Source: Chara braunii (taxonomy: Eukaryota > Streptophyta > Charophyceae > Charales > Characeae). From it: 46,594 nucleotides of DNA. A model generated the notes under the pieces. That model saw only the letters and a program-made list of their open reading frames with translations, searched no databases and was not told the origin of the DNA. Position 1 is the stretch's first letter; every line of letters begins with the position of its first letter. The stretch lies in the NCBI GenBank assembly GCA_003427395.1, contig BFEA01000141.1, positions 2,299,981 through 2,346,574 on the forward strand, written 5' to 3'. The translations under genes and the position numbers were made by a program. Below are positions 1 through 9,410 of this stretch, one piece after another.

Positions 1-251
1 GGGCGCGGGGGTGCCGGGGCCGGGGCCGGGGTGTGGGGGTGCCCGCGGGGGTCCCGGGGTTCGGGCGGCCGCGGGGGTCGCACGTGGGGTCCGGGGGTCG
101 TTCCCCCTCGCTGCGGGTCTCCGGGGGTCAAATCCCAACACCGGCTTCGCCCCCGCGGGTGCCCCGCATGACAACCCTGCTCCTTTTGACCAGTTCTCAC
201 TTTCGCATACCCGGATGTCGTTCCACCAGGGATAACGACAGGAAACCGTTA
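1..251 (-). other. Start of the internal region of element A, with a G-rich tract
   Basis: On the minus strand this follows the tRNA-Asp primer-binding site, so it should be the 5' leader of element A, which runs off the window. Positions 1-110 are an extreme G-run tract on the plus strand (many runs of 3-5 G, built on GGGG-T/C-C units), unlike other leaders of this family in the window (8,164-8,442; 30,186-30,354; 44,908-45,202). It may be an insertion or an expanded low-complexity tract. No coding signal is seen. Confidence 0.4.
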
Positions 252-269
252 TCCCCGGCAACGGCGCCA
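252..269 (-). promoter_or_regulatory. Primer-binding site complementary to tRNA-Asp 3' end (element A)
   Basis: The plus strand reads TCCCCGGCAACGGCGCCA, identical to the 3' end of plant tRNA-Asp including CCA; the minus strand is therefore an 18-nt PBS. It lies 2 nt outside the LTR terminus (TG at 272 on the plus strand, CA on the element strand), which is the standard arrangement for LTR retrotransposons. The same PBS recurs at 30,168-30,185, 45,203-45,220 (one mismatch) and, decayed, at 8,146-8,163, which ties these copies into one family. Confidence 0.88.
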
Positions 270-873
270 CCTGTTGAGCGCATCGGTCCTGCACCGCACA
301 GGGCAGCGCGAGACCCTCCCGGCTGCGTCACGCAGGAGTTGGTTGTAATCCTTCATCGTGAATATACATGGAGTTTCCGCAAGCCGCTCTGGCCGAGTGC
401 GACAACCATACCTCTCGCGAACCCCTACGACAAGATAGGGTCTACGCGAGGCACGACTTACCTCCACCTTACGGGAGTTGTCACCTCCCTTGGGTGGGCG
501 TATCCCCGCCAAGTTACCAGTCCACAGTACGAAAGCTGATCAGATGCAATCGCAGAGGTGGACCAGCCGATGGCGTTTCTCGTGCGCTGTAGCATAGGGG
601 GTACCCGTGGTAGTACGCCTCTATCGAACTAGCACGCAAACCGACATCTTGGGGGGCTGAAGTCCCAAGCGCGACTCGTCGTCGGTCGACTAGGACACAT
701 CCCACACACCACGTGCACACCACTCTATAGAACATAAAAATAAAAACACACCTACCTACACACATACATATACGAAACGACAGGGGACAAACAACGCGAC
801 AACACTTCTAGTCCCTTAGTAGCCAACCCATAACTTTCCGATGCGAAAATCGGATAGGCGTCGCGCGCGAGAC

Positions 874-885
874 TTAGTATAAAAC
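874..885 (-). promoter_or_regulatory. Candidate TATA box of LTR A
   Basis: On the minus strand the sequence is TTTTATACTAAG inside a block conserved in all three giant LTRs (matching sites near 21,113 in B and 29,580 in C), about 600 nt upstream of the LTR 3' end. Conservation amid much divergence and the position favour a core promoter, but no transcript evidence is available and other AT-rich stretches exist in the LTR. Confidence 0.3.
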
Positions 886-1722
886 CGCGCGGATGCAGGG
901 CTAACTCATATCGACTCGCAATGCAAGCGTACGCAAGCGGTCGCAATGATGGCGTACTATGTAGTACCCATAGTCATGCGGTCCTTGTTGATCTCAAGGG
1001 TCACATTCGACACTCAAGTGTCGGCTGACACGCGCCTTGAGGGATTGATCTCTCGACGCTGGACAACCGCCAAGTGCGGTTGAAAATCACACCCTCTTCT
1101 GCACCCTGCGGAGAGTGGGTGGTACACACATTCATACATGTGGTGACAATCGTCTCTTATGGCCCTGGAGACCAGCTCCATCATCTAGAGCTTCAAAATA
1201 AGTCAAGGGGTTTGACTTTGACGGCTGCCACGGACTACAATGTCCAACTATCAAAATTAATAAGCAAAATCAATCAAAAAAACGAGCATCCCAACCCTCA
1301 TATATCAAATCACGACTCGAGATAGACAACAAAAGAAGGGGGAAACATAAACCCATCAAGTGTCCAGATCGTGCGACACATGGTTGTCATTCTCATTGCC
1401 TCCAAGGTATGACCCATATACCGAGCTCCAAAATACTAACCTGCATAAACCACATGCACACACAATAGCCGCATTGCCATACACCAATGTGGTCACTTTT
1501 ATTGTCCTCTGTAACTCACACCACGCCTCACACACTCAAGTCTCAGTCATAGTCAAAATCTTCATAATTCTCACAAGTTTTTTATAATGGCCATTTAAAA
1601 GAAGTCCGGTTAAAACCCTCAAAGAAACATATCAATACTCAGGGCTAAGGCAATCAAGTTGAGGTACAGGTATAAACAAAGTTGTGTCATGAGCCGATGA
1701 GTCGGCGATCAACCAACCGACC

Positions 1723-1762
1723 TGTTATCAGTGATAACTGTTATCACTTATCAGTGATAACA
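1723..1762. repeat. Duplicated palindrome GTTATCAGTGATAAC in LTR A
   Basis: A near-perfect palindrome (TGTTATCA around one central base, then TGATAACA) is present once in LTR B (20,106-20,122) and once in LTR C (28,671-28,687, one base different). In LTR A it is expanded to two overlapping copies. The adjacent sequence is also conserved across the copies. It could be a dimeric protein-binding site or an RNA hairpin; the sequence alone does not decide. Confidence 0.6.
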
Positions 1763-2036
1763 GAAGACGATCCTCGTAAGATCAAGTTGAAACTAGTTCA
1801 AGTCCTGGATCGAATGTCCAAAGGAGACCTGTATCATACGACAGGTCAACGTTCAAGCTAAATCGTCAAGGTGTGGAGATCAAATCCCCATGACACGTTC
1901 TTACTCAAGACTCTTCTGACAGCCAAGCCGAGGTCTATCTCTAAGCTAGTGCCCAAAGAAAGGTAGACCTATGGCAGAATCTCCCCTATACAGAGTGCAT
2001 TGCCAAAGTCGCCACCTCTCAAAATATAGTCTACTT

Positions 2037-2476
2037 CCATTAAACTGAGGAAATTTCGAGAGCGCTTCCCGTAGGAAAAGTGCCTTTCCATAATTTATAT
2101 CAGCCTAAATATGAAAACAAAAATAATCTTCAACCTTTCAAAGTCAAATTTTGTCTAACTCCCTTAATTTGTAGAAATTTCGGCAGCGCTTCCCGTAGAG
2201 AAAGTAGCTTACCAAAATTTATACAGAGCCAAGTTCGGAATCTAAAATGACTTTGACTTCTCAAGGTTCAATTTTGCTAACTCCCTGAATTAGCAAAAAT
2301 TTGGGCAGCACTTCCTTTACAAAAGGAGACTCTCCAAATTTTTACTAAGTCATATATAAAGTCAGACAAACTGAACTTTTGAAAAGACAAAATCTGACTA
2401 ACTCCTTGTTTTTTGTAGAAATTTCGGCAGCGCTTCCCGTAGAGAAAGTAGCTTGCCAAGATCTATACAAAGCCAA
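2037..2476 (-). repeat. Hairpin array 2 in LTR A (four units)
   Basis: Four units, about 120 bp apart, each contain the core GGGAAGCGCTGCC (type X) or AAAGGAAGTGCTGCCC (type Y), flanked by arms that pair over 12-20 bp. In element orientation the arms run from a TTGTATAAAT-like 5' arm to an ATTTATACAA-like 3' arm, followed by GGAGTTAG. The cores lie near 2,075, 2,190, 2,310 and 2,430. Matching arrays in B (19,280-19,835) and C (27,618-27,915) have five and three units. Confidence 0.7.
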
Positions 2477-2754
2477 GTAAAAAAATGATCCCAGAAAATG
2501 CAGAAATTGACCTAAGGAAAAAAACTTAGCTAAAAAAATGCGGGAATTGAAACTAACTCCTATAGCTCTAGCACGTGGCGAGCAACTAAAGCAACTACCT
2601 AACAAACTGAAACTCGGACTAAGTAGTAACATCACTCAGTCACATGCAGGTCAAACCACAAAGGTAAGTACTCTCACCATCCACAAGTCAACCTGGTAAA
2701 ACAATAGTTCATAGTCTATCAATTATTTATCCCTTTATACCCAGCTTACATAGG

Positions 2755-3925
2755 GCATAAAGCTAGACCACTCAAACTTATGGAACATGTCTAGCTCAAC
2801 CATGAGGTATACACAAACACAGGGCACAACAACTTTTCTCTTCTTTGGACATATGACTAGTGACTAGGTCACCCTAGTCGCCCTGAACTGTTTAAATATC
2901 CCAACTTTATATAATTGTCTGCACTTAGTCTTTTGAGGTAGCATATAACTGAACCGATCATCTTCAGCTCAAGATTTTGTCTGCCCCTTCGTACCACAAA
3001 TTTATTCTTAATTAGTATCCTCTTCAATTGGTGATAAGCTCTAGTCAGACCACCCAAACTTATGGAACCTTGTGTGACTAGCCTGTTCATAGATAATCTA
3101 ATAATAGGATATAGCCAAGTTATACCTTTCAGGTTCTAGCATATGCGAGGCATTGGACCAAGGTCACCCAAACTTATGAAACTTGACTGGTCCTTTGCCT
3201 GGTTCATTCTCTTAAAACCAAAGCAAAAAAAGAACTACCAGAAACCCAAAGTAAACAAGGCTGTCAGACTACCCAGACTTATCGATTTGATTGACACCTG
3301 AGAAGTCATCCGCATTCAACCCTCACAAATCAAAGCAACCAGACCACCCAAACTTATGGAACATATCTGGTCCTCTAGGCAAGTCGAGAGAAGGTTTACA
3401 ACAATCGTATTTTTCATCACCACTTCAGGACACTCTTCACCTCTTTAAGATGCAGCCTGCCTAAACAGGTGGTTTTCAGGGTCTTCGGACCTTTCACCAC
3501 TTCATAACCATTCAGATATGAAAATCCTGAATGGTCATGAAGTGGTGAAAGCTCCGAAGACCCTGAAAACCACTTGTTTAGGCAGGCTGAATCCTCAAGT
3601 GGTGAATGAGGGTTTTTATGGTCTTCGGACCTTTTACCACTTTAGGAGCATTCATGATTTTCAGACTACCCAAAACTCTCACTTGACCACTTCAGGACAT
3701 TGTTCACCACTTCAGGATGCAGCCTGCCTAAACAGGTGGTTTTCACTTTGGACCTTTCGCCACTTCAGGACCATTTAGGATTTTTGGACTGCCCAAAACT
3801 GTCACTTCAGAATTTCCATTCCTGAATTTTCAGCTACCTGATAACCGTTTGTGGGCAAGTCAAAATAAACATAGCGCCGGACCTTCCCAAACTTATGGAA
3901 CTGGCCCAACCTTTGATTGACCCTG
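2755..3925 (-). repeat. Hairpin array 1 in LTR A (TTCCATAAGTTTGGGTGG core)
   Basis: On the plus strand the recurring core is CCACCCAAACTTATGGAAC. Each occurrence is flanked by its own inverted arms: 2,761-2,768 with 2,789-2,796 (AGCTAGAC, perfect 8 bp); 2,862-2,868 with 2,873-2,879 (perfect 7 bp, core deleted to a 4-nt loop reading GTGA in the element strand); 3,041-3,047 with 3,075-3,081 (7 bp); 3,148-3,160 with 3,188-3,200 (11 bp with a symmetric 2x2 internal loop); 3,262-3,266 with 3,292-3,296; 3,337-3,344 with 3,365-3,372; 3,879-3,883 with 3,903-3,907. The array is split by the insertion at 3,386-3,853. Confidence 0.8.
3378..3861. mobile_element. 468-bp fold-back non-autonomous DNA transposon with 8-bp target duplication
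   Basis: The element spans 3,386-3,853 and is flanked by identical 8-bp copies of GGCAAGTC (3,378-3,385 and 3,854-3,861). LTR B has the uninterrupted site (TTGGATTGCCTAGAG at 18,314-18,328), so insertion is direct. Inside is a palindrome with about 60-bp arms built from GCCTGCCTAAACAGGTGG and CACCACTTCAGGACCATTC motifs, plus a further direct copy of the same arm. Terminal repeats are short and imperfect (AGAAGGTTTAC against AAACGGTTATC). An 8-bp duplication is usual for hAT elements, but the termini are not diagnostic. A second copy lies at 10,579-11,043. Confidence 0.75.
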
Positions 3926-5733
3926 TCAAACTTCATGCAATACTGCCTCCCTCCCAGCCTTCCCCCAGATGCAATCCCACAATCTGCTTTCAGTTAAACA
4001 ACAAAATTGAAACTGACATTGCACAATCCTTCTTTTACTTCGTCTAGATTGTGTTATGAAACAAACTGAAAGTCAAAGTAGGGAGACAGACAACATACTC
4101 AGTCAAACATAGTAATGAATACAAGTAGGGGTTATACAGGGAAAGCAATAGTTACCTTTTAGTTCCCTGCCTCCAGAACTCCTCCTGAGTTCCGGCAGAG
4201 CTCCCGCAATCGGTGGGTTGACTCCCCAAAGAGTATTGCTGCGGTCCTACGGGTTGCAATCCGCCTGCCGCTTTCCTCTCAGAACAGGACTAGACTTAGA
4301 GTAAGAAAGGCAGAAGGAAAAAAGGGGTTTCAGACACTCGAGATACAAGAGGGGGACAACTCAACTCTCAGGAAAGGGCCTTGTCACCTTCACTCACCTA
4401 AGGGCCCCGCAATGATGGTTAAAACGCGCAGCCGTTGGTCGAACTGAAGTCAATCCGCTGACCGTTGATCCTCTGACGACTCTCCATATTACAGCAATAA
4501 CTCCCTCTCTCAAGCCTATATACTCCCCTAAGTCCCAGTACCTCTTCTTAGACCAATCGGCCTCCACACAGCAGCCTGACGCACCGACAACTCCGCGGAA
4601 TCTCAACAAATCGTCATACGGACATCACTTGCGCGCCACTGCAGGGTGCTGCAGCAGCGTATGACGCCACCCTCAACACGCCGTTGCATTGCACTCAGCG
4701 ATGCACAATAACTATCATCACTTGTAACCTGCTGGAGCAGCTAGCACGAAGGAGGCAAAGGGTGAGGACGCAACAGCACACCGATCAGAACAGACAAGCA
4801 TATGCCCCCATAACCCCTCCGTTTAGCCTGGCTAAGCAGCTCATCAGTCGGCAGGCACGTCTTCACCCCGCGGCTGCTCCTACTACGGCCCCTACTGTTG
4901 TGCCCTGCACTGCTACAGCTGCTACAGCCTACAGCGCCCGGCCACACTGCATCCCCGGATCACTGCATGCCTCCCTTTGATCCCCACGGACACGCTCCCA
5001 CACTATTCCACCTGGCCTGAAGGGCAGCGCACGGCTCTACCGGACAGACATCCAAGCTCGCAGTTCGAGTACTTCGCTACTTTGCTCGATGAAACAGGCG
5101 ATGCTCCTGCTATAGGTAAGCCTTCAATTTCATGGCTGGCCTCCCATCCTCTCTGTTCGGCAGAATTAGCCGCATTTCATCCAACAGGTAAGTCTCCCGC
5201 CCATTCGCTCACTACCTTTCTACTTTTGTTCAACCGGATGAGTTGAGCTTTAGGCCAACAGGTCGGCAACTGTGGAGCAGCGTACGAGGCATCAGCAATA
5301 AAGCCACCAACCTCCAGGGTGAAAAAACAGCAAACACACCGAAGGCACGGCCCGTGGATGAGCAGTACGGCAGCGAAGCAGCAACGCTCAAGGCAACACC
5401 AACAACACGGCCGTACTGCATAACGGACACATCAACCTGCAATGAACCTCCTGCGAAGCAAACAAGACTCCGGCAGCAGAGTAGCGTAGAGCACAGACGA
5501 GGAAGTTCACACGTCCAGGACGCAGCAAGAAGTACCTATCCTACCCCCATCACGATTGGCCACCACACATTGTTGGCTCCCACCACCCATTGAGCCAGGG
5601 AATCACTCCCATGAGCATCCACCATCACCCGCAGGCAATACAGACATCTCGAACTGAGCAGCCCCCCTCTCAATATGCCTGGCTTGGTGGGTGGCAGCCT
5701 CCCGATCCTGCTTCCTCCTTTGCCCAGGTAAGT

Positions 5734-5735
<2 letters not shown>

Positions 5736-5814
<79 letters not shown>
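5736..5814. repeat. (CT)n microsatellite
   Basis: About 79 bases of uninterrupted CT dinucleotide follow a CCCAGGTAAGTAAC motif. The long Ser-Leu and Arg-Glu frames on either strand are products of this repeat, not proteins. Confidence 0.97.
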
Positions 5815-5817
<3 letters not shown>

Positions 5818-6631
5818 CGGACTGTAGCCACTTCGCCCGCCGTCTGTGGTCCGACCGACAACCCAATCCCAACTTAAGGATTCCTCGGCCAGAACACAAG
5901 TGGATACACTGTGTTTCCCGCTATGTCTGCAGAAAATCGATAGAGTCTACTCTACATCAAGATGGAAAATGCACAAATAATCAGACAAACATCCAACTTC
6001 ACAGTTCATCTGGCGCTACCTCCATCGATATGATGGACGATGTCGGACTGACTCTTCCACAGGGACATCAAGAGAGAGAGGGGGGGGGGGAGAGAGAGTT
6101 TTCCTTCGATATGCTGAGTAACGCATCGGCCAACAGGTAAGTCAATAGCCCCGCTGCTGTTCACATGCTACTTTCATCGATAGGATGAACAAAATCGAAT
6201 GAATCTTCCGAAAAAACTCGGCCAGGTGCGTACCCCCTCTTCCTCGACACCCTGCGCACTCACTTACCTTCCGTGCACCTACAACCAATCACTATCCTCG
6301 AAATCCAACCTTACCAACAGATTCACCCGCCATTAAAACCTCGACTTCGCATCTCCCCCTGCCCGATTTTATCAAGAATCGGGTGACATACTTATTCTCC
6401 CCCACCATATCTCCTAGCTCACGCAACTCTTTCTTATACTAACTCTCTCTACACTAATTCTCCTGCCAATCTGACTCGGGATTTGGATTCGCCCATCCCT
6501 AAAACCCCCTCTACGAATCTTTCTCCGCCCTTTTTCATCAAGAAACGGGGAAGATTCACACTTTTCTTTCCTCACTTCTTCCTTCTCCGCCATCTCCGCG
6601 CACCCCGTTTCTCACTAACCTCAAATTCTAC

Positions 6632-6758
6632 TATCCCAACACCAAACCTGACTTCACCATCCTACTCGCCCGGGGCCAAAACCCCGGGATCGCTCTTATC
6701 CCAACACCAAACCTGACTTCACCATCCCACTCGCCCGGGGCCAGAACCTCGGGATCGC
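6632..6758. repeat. 65-bp tandem duplication
   Basis: Two adjacent copies with a 65-bp period start TATCCCAACACCAAACC (6,632 and 6,697) and contain the palindromic CCCGGGGCC / CCCCGGG pair. A few base differences separate the copies. Confidence 0.9.
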
Positions 6759-6999
6759 CCCTTCTCTCGCTCGATTCCGACATGAATCGAGTGAGCTGAG
6801 CTCCTTCCCTCGCACCCAGCCTGTCACCCACCATCACTGTTTCCTCCGAATGCACCTCACGTCCACCCCTGTCCAGGTTCATTCACTCCCAGTTTGCTGC
6901 ATTGCCGCAGTACCCCGTACCTTCGCTGCCCTGCCTATTGCTGCTAGCGCAGCGCCCTGGTAATGAAAGAAATCCCATAGTAACAGCCTGACCTTTTCT

Positions 7000-7945
7000 T
7001 CCTGCCTTACCAACGCAGCCCTGTCAACGACAGATTCGGCAGCGGCCCAATAAGTTTTTCACCAGCTCTAGCTATCCGTGGGAAACTTCCGTGGGAACCA
7101 GCTATTAGACGGTTCGATTAGTTTTTAGCCCCTACACCCAGTCTGTTAGACGAGCCGCACGGCAGTACCGTTGTGAGACTCCCCACCGCGCCCCGGTCTA
7201 CCTTGCACGGGCATAGTCATAATGCGGTCCCAAGCCTTCTATATCTTATTGCTCCTAGTCTTCCCCTCAGCTCCTCCGATCCCGGTCATTGCCAGCTGCG
7301 ATGCCTGCGGCGTGGGCCTGGGTGAGGCGGGTCCCGGTGCATATCGTGGTAGCATCAAATATTCAAATGAGAACTTTGAAAAATCGAGATGGGGAGAGGT
7401 CCCATGTGAACACCTGCTGCAGCCAGTACTGTTGCGGCCTCTCGACAGTGCCCCGGGCTGTCTGTGCCCAGGCACAATCCCGCCTGTCAGGCCCCAACGG
7501 CAGAGTCACACTCAAACCTCTCAAGATACATGGTGGGGGCGGACTGTACTTCAGCAATAGCCCCCGCCACCCGACGATGCGTGCTCAAGGAGTCAAGGCC
7601 CTCGTCTGTCATGAGGGCTACTCGTGCCCAGCTAGGTAGCAGCTGGGCCAGACCCGTCAACCCCGACGTTGGCCCCGAAACTGATCGACGAGCCAAAACA
7701 GAGAGAAAAGGAATAATAACAAAAATAAAAACAGACGCTCGGGAACACAAAAATCATAAGGGGGCGAGCGGCCGCACGTCTAGCTGGCCTGTAATGCCGC
7801 GCACACTCATGTCGCGCACATCTATGCCGCTCATGGTTGCACCTTGCCACCGATACCCCCATGCGGGCCGTTGTGCGGTCGAGGCTGCACCAGTGCGGCT
7901 TGAAGGAAACATGCCAAATACCCTTGTAAGGGTATTTGGTACGAC
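7000..7945. other. Unassigned repeat-like segment ending in a terminal hairpin
   Basis: The right edge reads ATACCCTTGTAAGGGTAT followed by TTGGTACGACA at 7,918-7,946. It abuts the middle of an LTR of the A/B/C family, so this edge looks like the border of an insertion. The last 30 bases resemble the termini of the 2.9-kb repeats G1 and G2, while the rest does not match them. An A-rich tract at 7,700-7,740 may be an LTR polyadenylation region. Overlapping frames of up to 180 codons on both strands show no recognisable protein character. Confidence 0.4.
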
Positions 7946-8143
7946 AACGCCCACTCAAGGGATGGTGAGAACTCCCGCAGGTGGAGGTAAGCAGTGCCTC
8001 GAGTGACCCTGTCCTGTCGTAGGGGCTCGCGAGAGGTACGGCTGGTGCACTCGGCCGGAGCGGCAAACCGCGTTTCACAAGTCCTGCAAAATCCTGCGTG
8101 ACGTGGCCAGGAGGGTCGCCCTGTGGGACCGATGCGTGCGACA
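7946..8143 (+). mobile_element. 3' fragment of a giant-family LTR (copy E)
   Basis: This matches the reverse complement of 272-470 in A and the end of LTR C (29,939-30,165): shared CGCCCAC, GGTGGAGGTAAGC, CTCGAGT, GGGGCTCGCGAGAGGTA and GACCGATGCG blocks. The 5' part of the LTR is missing, replaced by the segment ending at 7,945. It ends CGACA two bases before a decayed PBS, so it is a 5' LTR remnant on the plus strand. Confidence 0.8.
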
Positions 8144-8145
8144 GG

Positions 8146-8163
8146 TGGCGCCTTTGTCAGGGA
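8146..8163 (+). promoter_or_regulatory. Decayed tRNA-Asp primer-binding site (element E)
   Basis: TGGCGCCTTTGTCAGGGA matches the tRNA-Asp PBS at 15 of 18 positions and has the correct 2-nt spacing from the LTR end. The leader 8,164-8,442 that follows is AT-rich and has no reading frame. Confidence 0.75.
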
Positions 8164-8442
8164 TCTCGGCTGCCTACCGAGGTTCTTAGTGAGCGAACCC
8201 AGGTTAAGTGCAGGCTGATGATCCAGGCAAAACGATAAAACCTTTTGTTTTGAACCATCTTATATAAGAAAGGCGTGTATGGTATGTAAGTCAAAATACT
8301 AATGATAATGTATGCAGTAAAAGTAAGTAATTATGAGTATGACTAAGAGTATATCTATGACCCTGAATAATTAGCAATAACTAGTAGAATAAGTGATTAG
8401 TTACGACATAGGTGAAGCGCATAAAAGGTTAAAGAGTTGTTG

Positions 8443-9087
8443 ATGGGTTATCTTTTTTATTCGCAACAGGTATACAAAGATGTCGGACGCGATGAAATCG
8501 AGAGGGACCCGGCTGCTACGCCAAAGGATTTTGTCAAGGCGATCGAGAAAAGAGAGTTAGCACGGCTACAGGTGCCGAAGGTTGACATCTTCTTGTTTAA
8601 AGGAGAGAGGGTGTCTGAATGGTTAGAGATGTTCGAGCAAGTCACCAGCGAGTCGTCCGAGGCAAACAAATTCAAATTGCTACCCAGATATGTTTGGTGG
8701 GAGATCCGGCTAGAGATAATAAAGGTGATTGCTGAAGCAGCAGGGGTTTGGACGAGTTTCCAGGAGGAAATGCAGATGCGCTTCAAGCTGGGGGACGATC
8801 TGCTAACGAAGGCAAACCTGGAAATGTTACAGTGGAATGAGTTCACCACTTTGGGTGCATTCACAACGACTTTTGATAAGATGGCAATGAAGGTCCCTAG
8901 GATGGCGGAAGAGGAACAATGCGCAACCTTCCTAGGGCACTTCACAAATTGGGAGGCCTCTACGCTGACCAAAAAGGGTGCGCTAGGAAAGAAGTTGACA
9001 TGGGCTGCAATAAAGGAAAGTGTGACGGACGGGGAATTAGACCCAGTGGACCTCTTCCAAATGCGACAAGCTAGGAAGAAGAGAGAG
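8443..9087 (+). pseudogene. gag: Truncated Ty3/gypsy Gag (capsid part), element E
   Basis: This is the capsid half of the structural protein Gag. The frame shares a long run of identities with the Gag of element D (44,026-44,838): the VPKV-FKGERVS-W motif, a RFKLGDDLLT / RYRLGDGLLT block, EFTTLGAF / DFTTIGAF, QCA-FLG and KLTWA-I, then RKKR. It lies about 280 bases after the PBS, as expected of a first ORF. I start at ATG 8,443; an ATGTCGGACGCG in another frame near 8,479 resembles the likely D start (MSGG), so a small early frameshift is probable. The frame runs into the LTR of element F at 9,088, which supplies the last residues and stop (9,112-9,114). Nothing after the capsid remains. Confidence 0.85.
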
Positions 9088-9397
9088 TGTAACGGACCTC
9101 TGGTTGACCAGTGAGACCATCCCCTTAGCCTGTTCTCACAGGCCTGTGTTGTATTCGGGGTAGTCTAGTCTAGGCCGGTACCTCTGTCGGTACCAGCCAG
9201 TCCAGTCCGGTCCAGTTAGTCCGCTAGGGTATACCCCAACCGTTATCTGTTCGTGAGATCATTCTACATTCGCACATCTTGGAGTACGTGCATTGGAGTC
9301 TCGCGTGGAAGCTGCGCTGTGCCATCTTGCTCCCCCCTTCTTTCTCCATCTCCACCTCTATCCCAGGCGGAGCACCACATTTGGTGGGTCCGCTACA
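9088..9397 (+). mobile_element. 5' LTR of a second LTR element (F), 310 bp
   Basis: It begins TGTAACGG, interrupting the gag of element E, and ends CTACA one base before an initiator-Met-type PBS. TG...CA ends and a PBS at the right spacing define it. No 3' LTR of this element is seen in the window, and no target duplication can be tested. Confidence 0.8.
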
Positions 9398-9398
9398 C

Positions 9399-9410
9399 TG
9401 GTATCGGAGC
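9399..9410 (+). promoter_or_regulatory. Initiator-Met-type primer-binding site (element F)
   Basis: TGGTATCGGAGC differs by one base from the usual plant iMet PBS TGGTATCAGAGC and follows the LTR after a single base. Confidence 0.8.

Larger units (their letters stand above)
272..4580 (-). mobile_element. Giant LTR, copy A (5' LTR by PBS position), about 4 kb
   Basis: This is the reverse complement of LTR copies B and C. Shared blocks, in element order, are a start-proximal segment (4,150-4,580), hairpin array 1 (2,755-3,925), hairpin array 2 (2,037-2,476), a GTTATCAGTGATAAC palindrome (near 1,723), a conserved segment at 1,000-1,250, a TATA-like TTTTATACTAAG (874-885) and a U5-like 3' segment (272-660). 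The 3' border is set by the PBS; the 5' border is open, because homology to B and C simply fades beyond about 4,580. A 468-bp fold-back element sits inside. About 4 kb is very long for an LTR, within the range known for some plant gypsy lineages. Short ORFs inside it show no protein-like character. Confidence 0.8.
4581..6999. other. Unassigned pyrimidine-rich stretch, no supported gene
   Basis: Open frames here are short and low in complexity; the longest crosses the (CT)n tract. Four consensus splice-donor-like sites (CAGGTAAGT or close) occur near 5,113, 5,187, 5,726 and 6,135. Small inverted repeats with a common inner part resembling TTATCAAGA occur near 6,362-6,384 and 6,527-6,549, with another hairpin at 6,771-6,790. 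I see no homology to the named elements and cannot say whether it is host DNA or an old repeat. Confidence 0.5.

Noticed and set aside
1690-1722. Possible hammerhead ribozyme core (CCGATGAGTCGGCGA)
   Set aside because: The conserved GAAA and a closing third stem are absent, and the stretch is on the strand opposite the LTR RNA.
5590-5899. Frames across the CT repeat
   Set aside because: Ser-Leu and Arg-Glu runs are direct products of the microsatellite.
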